A stretch of DNA of 64,000 nt from SG8-30 sp963695085 (GCA_963695085.1 CAVOFV010000008.1:186001-250000), one strand, 5' to 3'; counted from the first letter of the stretch, positions 8,584 to 15,937 are shown. Numbers and translations are program-made. The notes: generated by a model not told the origin, from the sequence alone.

Positions 8584-9102
8584 ATGCCCGCCGATATCGA
8601 GTCACTAATTCGACGAAATCGCTGGGGCGAAGCACGCCGCGCAATCCTTCGCGATCTGCGTACCGATCCCGACAATCACTGGCTCATTACTCGCCTCGGC
8701 CTTACCTATTACGAGCAGCGGCAGTATGCACGGGCCCTAGAGTTTGCGGCCCGGGCCGTCAGGCTGGCGCCAGATTGCCCGCTAGCGCTTTGGGACAAAG
8801 CAGGCGCACTCCAGATGCTCGGGCGCCATGCTGCAGCGGGCGATATTTATCGGCGTCTGATTCGCCGTGGCGTGAAGCGCATTGCCAACGGAACTTGCGG
8901 TGAAGGTTTGGCTCGTGCCCGTGGGCTAGTGGCGGACTCTCACCTTCGTTTAAGCGACTCACTACGCGTGCTACATCGCGAGAAGGATGCCACGCGGCAT
9001 TTTTGCAAGCATCTCGACATGCGCGGTCCTGGCTGCCAGTCTATCTACCCGTTGCGTGATCTCCGCAATAGGCAATCAGCGCGAATGCATTCGGTGGTCT
9101 AA
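8584..9102 (+). CDS. TPR-like helical repeat protein (cassette 2)
   Basis: A 172-residue cassette protein. Residues 1-75 form tetratricopeptide-like helix pairs (NRWGEARRAILRDLRTDPDN, then LGLTYYEQRQYARALEFAAR), with a third pair at PLALWDKAGALQMLGRHAAAG. The C-terminal part has no match I recognise. TPR folds mediate protein-protein contacts. The stop TAA is embedded in the following attC (GTCTAAC), typical for cassette genes. A decayed second copy of this cassette is at 10966-11488. Confidence 0.75.
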   Translation: MPADIESLIRRNRWGEARRAILRDLRTDPDNHWLITRLGLTYYEQRQYARALEFAARAVRLAPDCPLALWDKAGALQMLGRHAAAGDIYRRLIRRGVKRIANGTCGEGLARARGLVADSHLRLSDSLRVLHREKDATRHFCKHLDMRGPGCQSIYPLRDLRNRQSARMHSVV

Positions 9103-9222
9103 CTAAGCGTTGGAGCGGTCCGTGAGAGACTTGAGCGAGCGCGCCGCAGGCGCACGGAGAGATTTTACGCCTGCGGCGCGCTGCAACGGCCTCGCGCGGC
9201 CCGCTCAACGCGGACGTTAGAC
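9097..9222 (+). repeat. attC site 2 (126 bp, family A)
   Basis: GTCTAAC at the left and GTTAGAC at 9216-9222. Family A sites read TAAC.A.GCGTTGGAGCG after the left box and CCGCTCAACGCGGAC before the right box, with GCGCCGCAGGCGC and its complement in the stem. Confidence 0.95.
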
Positions 9223-9260
9223 GTCTGCCAACGAGCGTTTCCGTCTCAGGCGTACCTGAA

Positions 9261-9544
9261 ATGGACAAACAGACGGCTCAGGCTCGTGATGGATGCTCTT
9301 CGGGTAGGCCGGGGCGCGCCTCAACGACGTCGCTCGCGATTATTGAAACGATTCCCGACGATGCTCTGAAAAAGGCGCTTCGTCGGCTCCTCGGCTTGAT
9401 GATGGGCTCATCTACACTGATTTTCAGGGTGCCGATCGATTCGACAGTATCGCGATCTCGATCCCGACAAGGACGCCGACTGGTACAAGGAGATGGTGGC
9501 ACGAAGACCGCGGTCGCGGAGACAAAACTGAGGGTGACGTCTAA
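9261..9544 (+). pseudogene. Broken cassette gene (cassette 3)
   Basis: No single frame spans this cassette sensibly. Protein-like segments occur in successive frames: IPDDALKKALRRLL in the frame of ATG 9261, LIYTDFQGADRFDSIAI in the frame that ends exactly in the attC TAA at 9542-9544, and YRDLDPDKDADWYKEMVARR in the third frame. This is the pattern of a small gene with frameshifts. The apparent long frame from 9261 to 9740 reads through the attC and is not real. Parent family not recognised. Confidence 0.5.
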
Positions 9545-9668
9545 CAATGCGTTGGAGCGGGCCGTGAAAGGTTTGCAGCGAGCGCGCCGCAGGCGCGCCG
9601 ATGAGCATTTTGACGCCTGCGGCGCGCTGGAACGGCCTCGCGCGGCCCGCTCAACGCGGACGTTAGGC
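9539..9668 (+). repeat. attC site 3 (130 bp, family A)
   Basis: GTCTAACAATGCGTTGGAGCG on the left and CGCTCAACGCGGACGTTAGGC on the right frame a GC-rich stem. The right box is at 9662-9668. Confidence 0.95.
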
Positions 9669-9688
9669 ATTTGTCACTTGCGCACACT

Positions 9689-10192
9689 ATGCGTACGCGT
9701 CAGGTCTGGCCAATCATGCTTTTGTCGATTCTCTGTGTGAGTTGCAGCTCGCCGCCAAAGTTCGATCTGACTTTCGTGGACGAGTACCTTGAGGTCTGGG
9801 ATCGATTCGCTCAAGGCGATAACTCACTCATTCCGCGGCTTGAGAACGACCGAGCCAAGTTCGAGTCGGAGCTTGCCCAGGCAATTGAGCACAACGACCT
9901 ACGTGCGCCTGGACGTTTTGTCTTCTATGCAGTAATCCAGGTCGGTGGATTCATACCTGTAGATGCACCGCTCGGCCAAGCGTTCCGTAGACGTTACGGC
10001 GATGCGGTACCCCTATTCGTAAACGAGAAGGACGGCTCAGAAAGCTATTTTGCCGGCGATCTGTACTATTGGTGGGAGTCTCACATGGCAGAGTTTGAGC
10101 GCTTTCCGCTCTATGACGACTGGCGGAATCGTGACTTTGCGCAAACAGTTGCAATCCCCATGTATAAGGGCGCAAGCAAGCATGACCGATGA
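9689..10192 (+). CDS. Hypothetical lipoprotein (cassette 4)
   Basis: A 167-residue protein with a hydrophobic leader MRTRQVWPIMLLSILCVSC that ends at a cysteine in a lipobox-like context, so probably an exported lipoprotein. The mature part is acidic and aromatic (FVDEYLEVWDRFAQGD, YYWWESHMAEFERFPL) without a family I recognise. ATG 9689 gives a clean leader; a TTG at 9671 in the same frame would add six residues. The gene lies between attC sites 3 and 4. Confidence 0.7.
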   Translation: MRTRQVWPIMLLSILCVSCSSPPKFDLTFVDEYLEVWDRFAQGDNSLIPRLENDRAKFESELAQAIEHNDLRAPGRFVFYAVIQVGGFIPVDAPLGQAFRRRYGDAVPLFVNEKDGSESYFAGDLYYWWESHMAEFERFPLYDDWRNRDFAQTVAIPMYKGASKHDR

Positions 10193-10199
10193 GACAAAT

Positions 10200-10329
10200 G
10201 CCTAACTATGCGATGCAGCGTTCGGCGCTTGTCGTCACGCCACTTGCAACCAGGGCGAGCGGGGCTTCAAATGCAGTCAAAGCAAGCGGCGCGCCGACTG
10301 CGCGCCGCCGCTGATCGCGGACGTTAGAT
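10200..10329 (+). repeat. attC site 4 (130 bp, family B)
   Basis: GCCTAAC at the left, GTTAGAT at 10323-10329. Family B sites read TAACTATGCGATGCAGCG, then CGTCACGCC.CTTGCA, then GCGGCGCGCCGACTGCGCGC and GCTGATCGCGGACGTTAG. Confidence 0.95.
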
Positions 10330-10332
10330 GGC

Positions 10333-10833
10333 ATGAACGAGCCGCTGCAGCAACTGCGCCATTTGGGTCTCGATTCGACGACGAATCGTCAAGTTTATCT
10401 ATTGTCGTTGGATGGTCTGGAGGAGCTTCCGGACTCCTTCGTTCAGCTAAGCCCGCGTTTTGTGATGCTGCTGATGGGAGATTTCTCGCAGCGACCACAG
10501 GATCTCGGCTCCATTGCCAAGCGACTCGTTGACGCCGGATGTTCTTACCTTTGCACATGGGGCCCGGGTTGCGAGCTCATGCACGATGAGATGGACGAAG
10601 CACGCCTGAAGGCACCCCAACTGGTGGACGATCACGATTCCGTGCTGATGACGACCGACCACGCGGATGACTCGATTGAAGATACCGTCGAATTTGCGGT
10701 GCTGAGGACGACACCGGCGGGAATATATGAGCATGGATGCAATTCCACGGTACTGGTCGTTGTGGGTCGCGACGATTGGCTGAAGGACGTTGAAGCCGCA
10801 GCTAGGGTCTGCCTGGACTCACATGCCATCTAA
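10333..10833 (+). CDS. Hypothetical cassette protein, DUF7684-like (cassette 5)
   Basis: A 166-residue soluble protein. The segments LGSIAKRLVDAGCSYLCTWGPGCELMHDEMDEA and VVVGRDDWLKDVEAAA (given here as shorter readable motifs: RLVDAGCSYLCTWGPGC, HDEMDEA) recall the DUF7684 family, small proteins of unknown role common in integrons. That family link is from memory and unverified. The start ATG 10333 is 4 bp after the attC box, so translation probably depends on a transcript from outside. The stop overlaps attC site 5. Confidence 0.7.
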   Translation: MNEPLQQLRHLGLDSTTNRQVYLLSLDGLEELPDSFVQLSPRFVMLLMGDFSQRPQDLGSIAKRLVDAGCSYLCTWGPGCELMHDEMDEARLKAPQLVDDHDSVLMTTDHADDSIEDTVEFAVLRTTPAGIYEHGCNSTVLVVVGRDDWLKDVEAAARVCLDSHAI

Positions 10834-10953
10834 CAACGCGTTGGAGCGTTCCGTGAAAGCGTTCGGCGAGCGCGCCGCAGGCGCGCGGACCATTTTCGCG
10901 CCTGCGGCGCGCTGGCTGCGCCTCGCGCGGCCCGCTCAACGCGGACGTTAGAG
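10828..10953 (+). repeat. attC site 5 (126 bp, family A)
   Basis: ATCTAACAACGCGTTGGAGCG on the left and CGCTCAACGCGGACGTTAGAG at the right; right box 10947-10953. Confidence 0.95.
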
Positions 10954-10965
10954 CACCTACATTCG

Positions 10966-11488
10966 AAGTTCACGCCCGCCGATAGTCGAGTCACTAATTC
11001 GACGAAATCGCTGGGGCGAAGCACGCCGCGCAATCCTTCGCGATCTGCGTACCGATCCCGACAATCACTGGCTCATTACTCGCCTCGGCCTTACCTACTC
11101 GAGCAGCGGCAGTATGCACGGGCCCTAGAGTTTGCGGCCCGGGCCGTCAGGCTGGCGCCAGATTGCCACGCTAGCGCTTTGGGACAAAGCAGGCGCACTC
11201 CAGATGCTCGGGCGCCATGCTGCAGCGGGCGATATTTATCGGCGTCTGATTCGCCGTGGCGTGAAGCGCATCGCCAACGGAACTTGCGGTGAAGGTTTGG
11301 CTCGTGTCCGTGGGCTAGTGGCGGACTCTCACCGTCGTTTAAGCGACTCACTACGCGTGCTACATCGCGAGAAGGATGCCACGCGGCATTTTTGCAAGCA
11401 TCTCGACATGCGCGGTCCTGGCTGCAAGTCTATCTACCCGTTGCGTGATCTCCGCAGTAGGCAATCAGCGCGAATGCATTCGGTGGTC
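10966..11488 (+). pseudogene. Decayed duplicate of the TPR-like cassette gene (cassette 6)
   Basis: This stretch matches 8579-9100 almost base for base but can no longer be read. The start ATG has become ACG (TTCACGCCCGCC against TTCATGCCCGCC), one base is inserted in GATAGTCGAG, bases are lost in CTTACCTACTCGAGC, and one is inserted in GATTGCCACGCTAGC. A partial frame 11132-11515 is a leftover. The cassette, with its attC, was duplicated and then decayed. Confidence 0.85.
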
Positions 11489-11602
11489 TATCTAAGCGTT
11501 GGAGCGTGTCCGTGAGAGTTGAGCGAGCGCGCCGCAGGCGCACGAGGGAGTTACGCCTGCGCGCGCTGCTACGGCCTCGCGCGCCGCTACAACGCCGAGG
11601 TG
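11486..11602 (+). repeat. attC site 6, degenerate (family A)
   Basis: The left box reads GTCTATC instead of GTCTAAC, the following GCGTTGGAGCG is intact, and the right end has lost GTTAG: after CTACAACGCCG the sequence passes straight into coding sequence. It is probably non-recombinogenic. Confidence 0.75.
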
Positions 11603-11966
11603 GCTTGGATCCCATGCACTCCTACTCAAACATCGTGCTTTGGACGCTCTCGAGCCATTTCTGTCTGCGCACGGCGAGCTATTGCCTGTACCGTGCTCGC
11701 CCAGGCTTTGGCTGTTTAATCCCACGTGCATCATCGATGCCTTAGATCAGAGTGCAAGCAAAGTTGAACGCTTCTCTTCTGGGCGCCTCATGTTCGTGGA
11801 CTCCTATGCCTTTAATGTGCACCGAGTTGAGAAGGCCTCTATATTTAAGATTCCAGATCTCCGCGTTTCACCCACCTTCTTCTCACAGGGGATGGTTCAG
11901 ACGATTCAGTCTCTTGGCATTACTGGGCTGGACTTCAAACTTGTATGGGAGTCTCTGGATGTGTAG
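11595..11966 (+). pseudogene. 5'-truncated Imm11-family immunity gene (cassette 7)
   Basis: The readable frame gives PRWLGSHALLLKHRALDALEP, SAHGELLPV, a central ALDQSASKVERFSSGRLMFV and a C-terminal SIFKIPDLRVSPTFFSQ then GLTGLDFKLVWES-like end. This is the C-terminal two thirds of Imm11 (DUF1629) immunity proteins, which neutralise polymorphic toxins. The N-terminal part and start codon are missing, replaced by the truncated attC site 6. A TTG at 11640 could start a 108-residue remnant. Imm11 genes are frequent cassette cargo. Expression as a functional immunity protein is doubtful. Confidence 0.7.
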
Positions 11967-11968
11967 CC

Positions 11969-12055
11969 AGCTAACATCCATGGCGCTGAGGCGGACCGCT
12001 GAACGATAAGCGCACACTTAACGCGCGCGCTTGCCGATGAATTCGGTCGTTAGCC
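11969..12055 (+). repeat. attC site 7 (87 bp)
   Basis: AGCTAAC at 11969-11975 and GTTAGCC at 12049-12055 frame a site unlike families A and B (ATCCATGGCGCTGAGGCGG on the left, GATGAATTCGGTC on the right). Confidence 0.75.
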
Positions 12056-12080
12056 AGCATGCATGCCGTAAGACAAATGG

Positions 12081-12518
12081 GTTCGCGTAGCGGCCATCGA
12101 CGATCTAGACAATGCTCGCGAGGCATACCGCGCGTGGGGTTACCGTGGAAGTATCGGACCCAACGACGAGGTCTTGATGGCCGAGGGTGACGGCGAGCTG
12201 CTTGGGATCGTCCGCCTCGCCGAGGAGGGTGGGGTTTACGTTCTGCGCGGCATGCAAGTTTCACCTTCGTCGCAGCGACAGGGAATCGGAACGACACTCC
12301 TTCACGAGTTTATGAAACGTCTTGGCGGGGCCGAATGCTATTGTGTCCCGTACACGCATCTCGACGGGTTTTACGCTCAAGCAGGATTTCGCGAGTGTTC
12401 GTCCGAATCGGCCCCGCGATTTCTTGCTGATCGTTTGTCGCAGTATCTAGAGGGTGGTCGCAAGGTAATTCTCATGCGCCGTCCTGAAGTCGCCGAGGGG
12501 CGTGACAATGCTGGCTAA
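12081..12518 (+). CDS. GNAT N-acetyltransferase, start codon unclear (cassette 8)
   Basis: Reading from 12081 the frame gives VRVAAIDDLDNAREAYRAWG, then LLGIVRLAEEGGVYVLRGM, the acetyl-CoA loop SPSSQRQGIGTTLLHEF and a late FYAQAGFRE: a compact GNAT fold. The only standard starts lie inside the domain (TTG 12174, ATG 12177). A stop lies just upstream of the first domain residues (TAA at 12069-12071), and no ATG, GTG or TTG falls between them. The gene has either lost its start by a small indel or uses an unusual one. The stop precedes attC site 8. Confidence 0.7.
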   Translation, partial: VRVAAIDDLDNAREAYRAWGYRGSIGPNDEVLMAEGDGELLGIVRLAEEGGVYVLRGMQVSPSSQRQGIGTTLLHEFMKRLGGAECYCVPYTHLDGFYAQAGFRECSSESAPRFLADRLSQYLEGGRKVILMRRPEVAEGRDNAG

Positions 12519-12575
12519 CCACGCGTTCGAGAGCGGACGCCCGCAAGCGGGCGCCTCTCAACGCGGACGTTAGAT
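12513..12575 (+). repeat. attC site 8 (63 bp)
   Basis: GGCTAAC on the left, GTTAGAT at 12569-12575, with a stem GAGAGCGGACGCCCGC paired to GCGGGCGCCTCTC. Confidence 0.88.
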
Positions 12576-12584
12576 TGCCGAGAA

Positions 12585-12899
12585 TCAGCTCGGCGCTATG
12601 ATTCGGGCGAGGTCACGTCGGGAGGCGCCCAGGGCGATGAGTGACCGCATCAGCAAGTCGATGGATACCGTGGGATCACCGGATTCCATCTTGGCGACTC
12701 GTGACTGGCTGGATTGCACTGCTGCGGCCAGGTCATGTTGTGTCAGTCGCTTGCGTTTGCGACGGGCCTTGAGGCCCTCCGCCAGCTTGAGGCGCAGCTC
12801 GATCAGGGCAGCCTCCTCCGCCGAAAGATCCAGAAACTCCTTGGCGTCGCCAACCTTCCAGCCGCGACCAGTGAGCTTGGCTCTCTTACTTGCACGCAT
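12585..12899 (-). CDS. Antitoxin with XRE/HTH domain (HigA-like)
   Basis: Transcribed against the array. The 104-residue protein has an N-terminal segment KLTGRGWKVGDAKEFLDLS and a C-terminal helix-turn-helix RKRKRLTQHDLAAAVQSSQSRVAKMESG followed by DLLMRSLIALGAS. This is the XRE antitoxin type paired with Gp49/HigB toxins. It overlaps the toxin gene end at 12886 by 14 bp. I start at the codon at 12897-12899 (MRASKRAK); starts at 12905 and 12935 are possible. It should bind the palindrome at 13236-13253 and repress the pair. Confidence 0.88.
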   Translation of the reverse strand: MRASKRAKLTGRGWKVGDAKEFLDLSAEEAALIELRLKLAEGLKARRKRKRLTQHDLAAAVQSSQSRVAKMESGDPTVSIDLLMRSLIALGASRRDLARIIAPS

Positions 12900-13224
12900 C
12901 GTCATACTCCCGAAAACGCCTTTGGCACGTGGCAATCACATCTTTGGGGGTGGTGCGCACTTTCTTGGCAAACACCGCTCCAATCACGATTGCATCTCGG
13001 TCCGTGCGATAGACAATCCTCCAGTTGGCGGCGGTGTCCTTGATACGCAATTCGTGGCATCGCCTTCCAATTCCAAGCATGGGCCGAGAATGGGGCATTC
13101 CCAAAGACTCGCCACGCTGCAGCCTTCTAAGCAACATCCCGGCTTCGATTCTGGCAGCCGTTCTGAATGGCGGAGTCTTGATCTCCCCATGCAGCCATAC
13201 CAGCGGCTTGTCAGCTACAGCCAC
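12886..13224 (-). CDS. Type II toxin, RelE/HigB (Gp49-like)
   Basis: A 112-residue toxin, minus strand, GTG start. Motifs KPLVWLHGEIKTPPF at the N-terminus, then PHSRPMLGIGRRCHELRIKD and NWRIVYRTD followed by VFAKKVRTTPKDVI, match phage-derived Gp49-like HigB RNases that cut mRNA on the ribosome. Toxin first, antitoxin second is the higBA order. Being reversed relative to the array it must use its own promoter, at 13225-13270. Together with 12585-12899 it forms cassette 9. Confidence 0.9.
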   Translation of the reverse strand: MAVADKPLVWLHGEIKTPPFRTAARIEAGMLLRRLQRGESLGMPHSRPMLGIGRRCHELRIKDTAANWRIVYRTDRDAIVIGAVFAKKVRTTPKDVIATCQRRFREYDDACK

Positions 13225-13235
13225 GGAGCGCAGTA

Positions 13236-13253
13236 TATGTCAGTACTGACATA
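13236..13253. promoter_or_regulatory. Perfect 18-bp palindrome, likely toxin-antitoxin operator
   Basis: TATGTCAGTACTGACATA is a perfect inverted repeat 12 bp upstream of the minus-strand toxin start, in the only place a promoter can be. A spaced half repeat (ACTGTCAA) follows. This is the expected site for autorepression by the antitoxin. Confidence 0.8.
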
Positions 13254-13273
13254 CTGTCAATTTGGGTTCGGCA

Positions 13274-13376
13274 ATCTAACAATGCGATGCAGCGTTCGGC
13301 GCTTGTCGTCACGCCACTTGCAACCGAAGCAAGCGGCGCGCCGACTGCGCGCCGCCGCTGATCGCAGACGTTAGAC
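13274..13376 (+). repeat. attC site 9 (103 bp, family B, shortened)
   Basis: ATCTAACAATGCGATGCAGCG on the left and GTTAGAC at 13370-13376; the loop is about 27 bp shorter than in other family B sites. Confidence 0.93.
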
Positions 13377-13391
13377 ATCGGCGGAATACGT

Positions 13392-13928
13392 ATGCGACTT
13401 CTTCATACGCTAGTTGGACTGGCACTAGTCGGTTGCCTCACAAGTGCCTCCGCGCAGTGGCGTGAAAACGGAAGCCCTGTTCCGGATACCGATTGGCGCA
13501 AGTCATGGGGACCGTTCGGTGTCATGTTCCACCTGACGGACAAGCCCGATGAATTATTTGCATCCTGGGAGAGGCCTGGGGCAGGCGTGCCAGTAAGTAC
13601 AACGGACGTCGCTAAGCGCGGCGAACCAATCGTTGGAGTGGTTTTCTTCTCTGGTTGCACACCGAACGCCGCCGGGCTCTGCGATTCTGAGGCACTTTTT
13701 CAGGTATTCAAACCCGATGGCTCTCCATATGGCCCTGAAGAAATGGCGGAGTTGTGGTCGGGGAAGCCACCACCGTCTGAAGGCGAACTTCAACTAAGTG
13801 TCGGGGCAATTGGGGTGCTCATTGAACCTCAAGATCCAAGCGGTCAATACTTGGTCCGAGCTCGGTTGCGCGACAACGTCTCGGGTGCGACCGCAGAACT
13901 GACGCACACTTTTCGCGTAGGCCCATGA
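13392..13928 (+). CDS. Hypothetical secreted protein (cassette 10)
   Basis: A 178-residue protein with a clear signal peptide (MRLLHTLVGLALVGCLTSASA, cleavage near AQW). The mature part WGPFGVMFHLTDKPDELFASW and a later GVVFFSGCTPNAAGLCD suggest a beta-rich periplasmic domain with two cysteines available for a disulfide. The C-terminus (YLVRARLRDNVSGATAELTH) looks like an Ig-like beta sandwich. No family recognised. ATG 13392 is 16 bp after the attC box. Confidence 0.72.
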   Translation: MRLLHTLVGLALVGCLTSASAQWRENGSPVPDTDWRKSWGPFGVMFHLTDKPDELFASWERPGAGVPVSTTDVAKRGEPIVGVVFFSGCTPNAAGLCDSEALFQVFKPDGSPYGPEEMAELWSGKPPPSEGELQLSVGAIGVLIEPQDPSGQYLVRARLRDNVSGATAELTHTFRVGP

Positions 13929-13961
13929 CTGGCGGCAATGTGGTTAAATTGTGGCGCCGAT

Positions 13962-14091
13962 GTCTAACTATGCGATGCAGCGTTCGTCGCGCGTCGTCAC
14001 GCCGCTTGCAGGGACAGGTCCTGGAACGGACAGGTTGCGATCAGCAAGCGGCGCGCCGACTGCGCGCCGCCGCTGATCGCGGACGTTGGGC
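13962..14091 (+). repeat. attC site 10 (130 bp, family B)
   Basis: GTCTAACTATGCGATGCAGCG on the left. The right box is GTTGGGC (14085-14091), one of two places in the window with G in place of A at the fourth base. Confidence 0.92.
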
Positions 14092-14128
14092 TGCAAACAG
14101 GAATTCGACCATCGAGTGAGGACAAACA

Positions 14129-15280
14129 ATGCCAGTCGACTCGTGGATAGACGTGGGTGCAAGCGAGGAACTATCCCAGAGACCAGTGCAGCAGGTCGTC
14201 GTCGGTAGCGCCAGGATTGCGCTGACTTACAGCCATGGCCAGTTCGGCGCCATCTCGGGTGTCTGCAATCACGTTGGAGGGCCGCTGGGCGAAGGCAAAC
14301 TCAGCGGTGACTACGTCGTTTGTCCTTGGCACTACTGGAAGTTTCACTGCCGCACCGGAGAGGGCGAGCCAGGATACGAGGGCGATCGCGTTCCAGCCCA
14401 TGACGTGCGCGTCGAGAACGGTCGTGTGCTTGTTCGAAGCATTGCAAGCTCGAAGCGCAGTCGCAAGCCCCACGAACCTCATCCGCTCGCTCGAACGCCG
14501 AACCGTTCGCCGGGGTCCCTTCGCATCTTGGGACTCTCGACGACAACGATGACTGTAGAACATCCGCGATACAGCACATCCGATGATTTGCTTGAGCACT
14601 CCCTTGCGACAGCCGTGGGGAGTCTTGGGTGCGAGACACGCCTAGTGCGCATCCGGGATTTGAGCTTTCGCGCGTGCGAGGGTTACTACTCGAAGTCCGC
14701 GCGGGCCTGCACGTGGCCGTGTTCGATCACACAGATGGACCGCAGCGATGAAATGGAAAAAGTCTACGAAGGCGTAGTTCATTGGGCTGACGTGATCATC
14801 GTGGCCACGCCTATTCGCTGGGGAGGCGCGAGCAGCCTTTACTACAAGATGGTGGAGAGGATGAACTGCATCCAGAACCAGGAGACAATTGCAGGCAAGC
14901 ACCTGCTGCGAGACAAGGTTGCGGGATTCATCATTACAGGTGGGCAGGACAACGTGCAGGCCGTTGCCGGGCAGATGCTCGGGTTTTTCGCAGAGATAGG
15001 CTGTCAGTTCCCGCAGTTTCCCTTTATTGCGCACTCACGTGGTTGGAGCGCAGAAGACATGGAGAACAACCAGAACTACGTTCGCCGCTCTCAGTTGCTG
15101 CACGAGGGGGCCGCCGCACTCGTGCGTCGCTGCGCGGAGATGGCCAAGATCATGATTGAAGAGAAGCTAGGCAAGGATGCGCTCACGCGCGGTGGACGCA
15201 AGGGACATGAATTGGACACGCGAGCGCAGTTGCGGAATTCGACATCGGAGTCCGATATTTCGGGCTCACCCGGACCCTGA
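14129..15280 (+). CDS. Rieske [2Fe-2S] - flavoprotein fusion oxidoreductase (cassette 11)
   Basis: A 383-residue two-domain protein. Residues 5-105 are a Rieske ferredoxin domain with both ligand boxes, Cys46-x-His48 (GVCNHVGGPLG) and Cys65-x2-His68 (VVCPWHYWKF). After a linker (about 106-130), residues 131-345 are a flavodoxin-like NAD(P)H:FMN oxidoreductase domain: LRILGLSTTT forms the first strand and phosphate loop, then CEGYYSKSARACTWPC with Cys183, 194 and 198, then VIIVATPIRWGGASSLYYK. A Rieske centre fused to a flavin domain implies internal electron transfer; the partner and substrate are unknown. A near-identical paralogue lies at 36653-37834. Confidence 0.85.
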   Translation: MPVDSWIDVGASEELSQRPVQQVVVGSARIALTYSHGQFGAISGVCNHVGGPLGEGKLSGDYVVCPWHYWKFHCRTGEGEPGYEGDRVPAHDVRVENGRVLVRSIASSKRSRKPHEPHPLARTPNRSPGSLRILGLSTTTMTVEHPRYSTSDDLLEHSLATAVGSLGCETRLVRIRDLSFRACEGYYSKSARACTWPCSITQMDRSDEMEKVYEGVVHWADVIIVATPIRWGGASSLYYKMVERMNCIQNQETIAGKHLLRDKVAGFIITGGQDNVQAVAGQMLGFFAEIGCQFPQFPFIAHSRGWSAEDMENNQNYVRRSQLLHEGAAALVRRCAEMAKIMIEEKLGKDALTRGGRKGHELDTRAQLRNSTSESDISGSPGP

Positions 15281-15305
15281 CATGGATTCACCTCTGGCCA
15301 ATGCA

Positions 15306-15365
15306 GCCCAACAACCGGTTCCAGCGTACGGCGCTGCGCGCCGCCGCTGAACCGAAGCCTTAGGC
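15306..15365 (+). repeat. attC site 11 (60 bp)
   Basis: GCCCAACAACCGGTTCCAGCG on the left pairs with CGCTGAACCGAAGC on the right. The right box reads CTTAGGC (15359-15365), with the recombining G changed to C, so activity is doubtful. Confidence 0.75.
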
Positions 15366-15371
15366 AGCGCG

Positions 15372-15785
15372 ATGCAACTTCCCCACCAGATTGAGTTCGC
15401 GCACGGGAAGCCGTTGCTTCACCTGGTCGTTATCTTGGGCGCAATTGGCGGTGCATTCTGGCCCGGACTTGAATGGCAGGATCGAGTATTGGCCCCAATC
15501 GCTATCATCATCCTGGCTGCGGTTTATTACTTCTTGGCAATCGGATTTGTGAAATTCCACGCGCTGCTTACCCTGGACTTACGAAAGCCGACCGCCTACC
15601 TTCTCTTTTACGGAGCAATTGTCGCGTCGATAGCGTTTCCAATAATCGCCGTAATCGAGCGACATGAACTTCTAGTGCAACCGCCGCTTCTGCAAGCATT
15701 AACAATCCCGGGCTTTGTTCCGATTGCGCTGGCAACTGCTGCGGGCGCGCTTCGTGAACTGCACCATGACCCGCGCGCCGCCTAA
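15372..15785 (+). CDS. Small membrane protein (cassette 12)
   Basis: A 137-residue protein with about four hydrophobic helices (LLHLVVILGAIGGAFW, LAPIAIIILAAVYYFLAIG, TAYLLFYGAIVASIAFPIIAV, IPGFVPIALATAAGAL). The N-terminus HQIEFAHGKPL is polar and the C-terminus RELHHDPRAA runs into the attC. Unknown function; small integral membrane proteins are common cassette cargo. ATG 15372 follows the attC box by 6 bp. Confidence 0.72.
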   Translation: MQLPHQIEFAHGKPLLHLVVILGAIGGAFWPGLEWQDRVLAPIAIIILAAVYYFLAIGFVKFHALLTLDLRKPTAYLLFYGAIVASIAFPIIAVIERHELLVQPPLLQALTIPGFVPIALATAAGALRELHHDPRAA

Positions 15786-15905
15786 CTATGCGTTGGAGCG
15801 GTCCGTGATAGCTTGGCAGGGGCGAGCCGCGGGCGCGGGGAATATTGCCGCGCCCGCGGCCCTTGGTTCGGGCCTCGCGCGGCCCGCTCAACGCGGACGT
15901 TAGGC
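15780..15905 (+). repeat. attC site 12 (126 bp, family A)
   Basis: GCCTAACTATGCGTTGGAGCG on the left and CGCTCAACGCGGACGTTAGGC on the right (box 15899-15905); the stem differs from other family A sites (GCCGCGGGCGCG). Confidence 0.95.
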
Positions 15906-15937
15906 CGCAGAGAGTAGGTTTCTCACACTTGCATCGC

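Noticed and set aside
9105..9215. CRISPR-like or REP-like repeats suggested by the recurring GC-rich units
   Set aside because: The recurring units are attC sites with recombination boxes at both ends and a different cassette between each pair; spacing and structure do not fit CRISPR.
9261..9740. Apparent 159-codon gene
   Set aside because: It reads straight through attC site 3 and into the next cassette, so it cannot be a real cassette gene.
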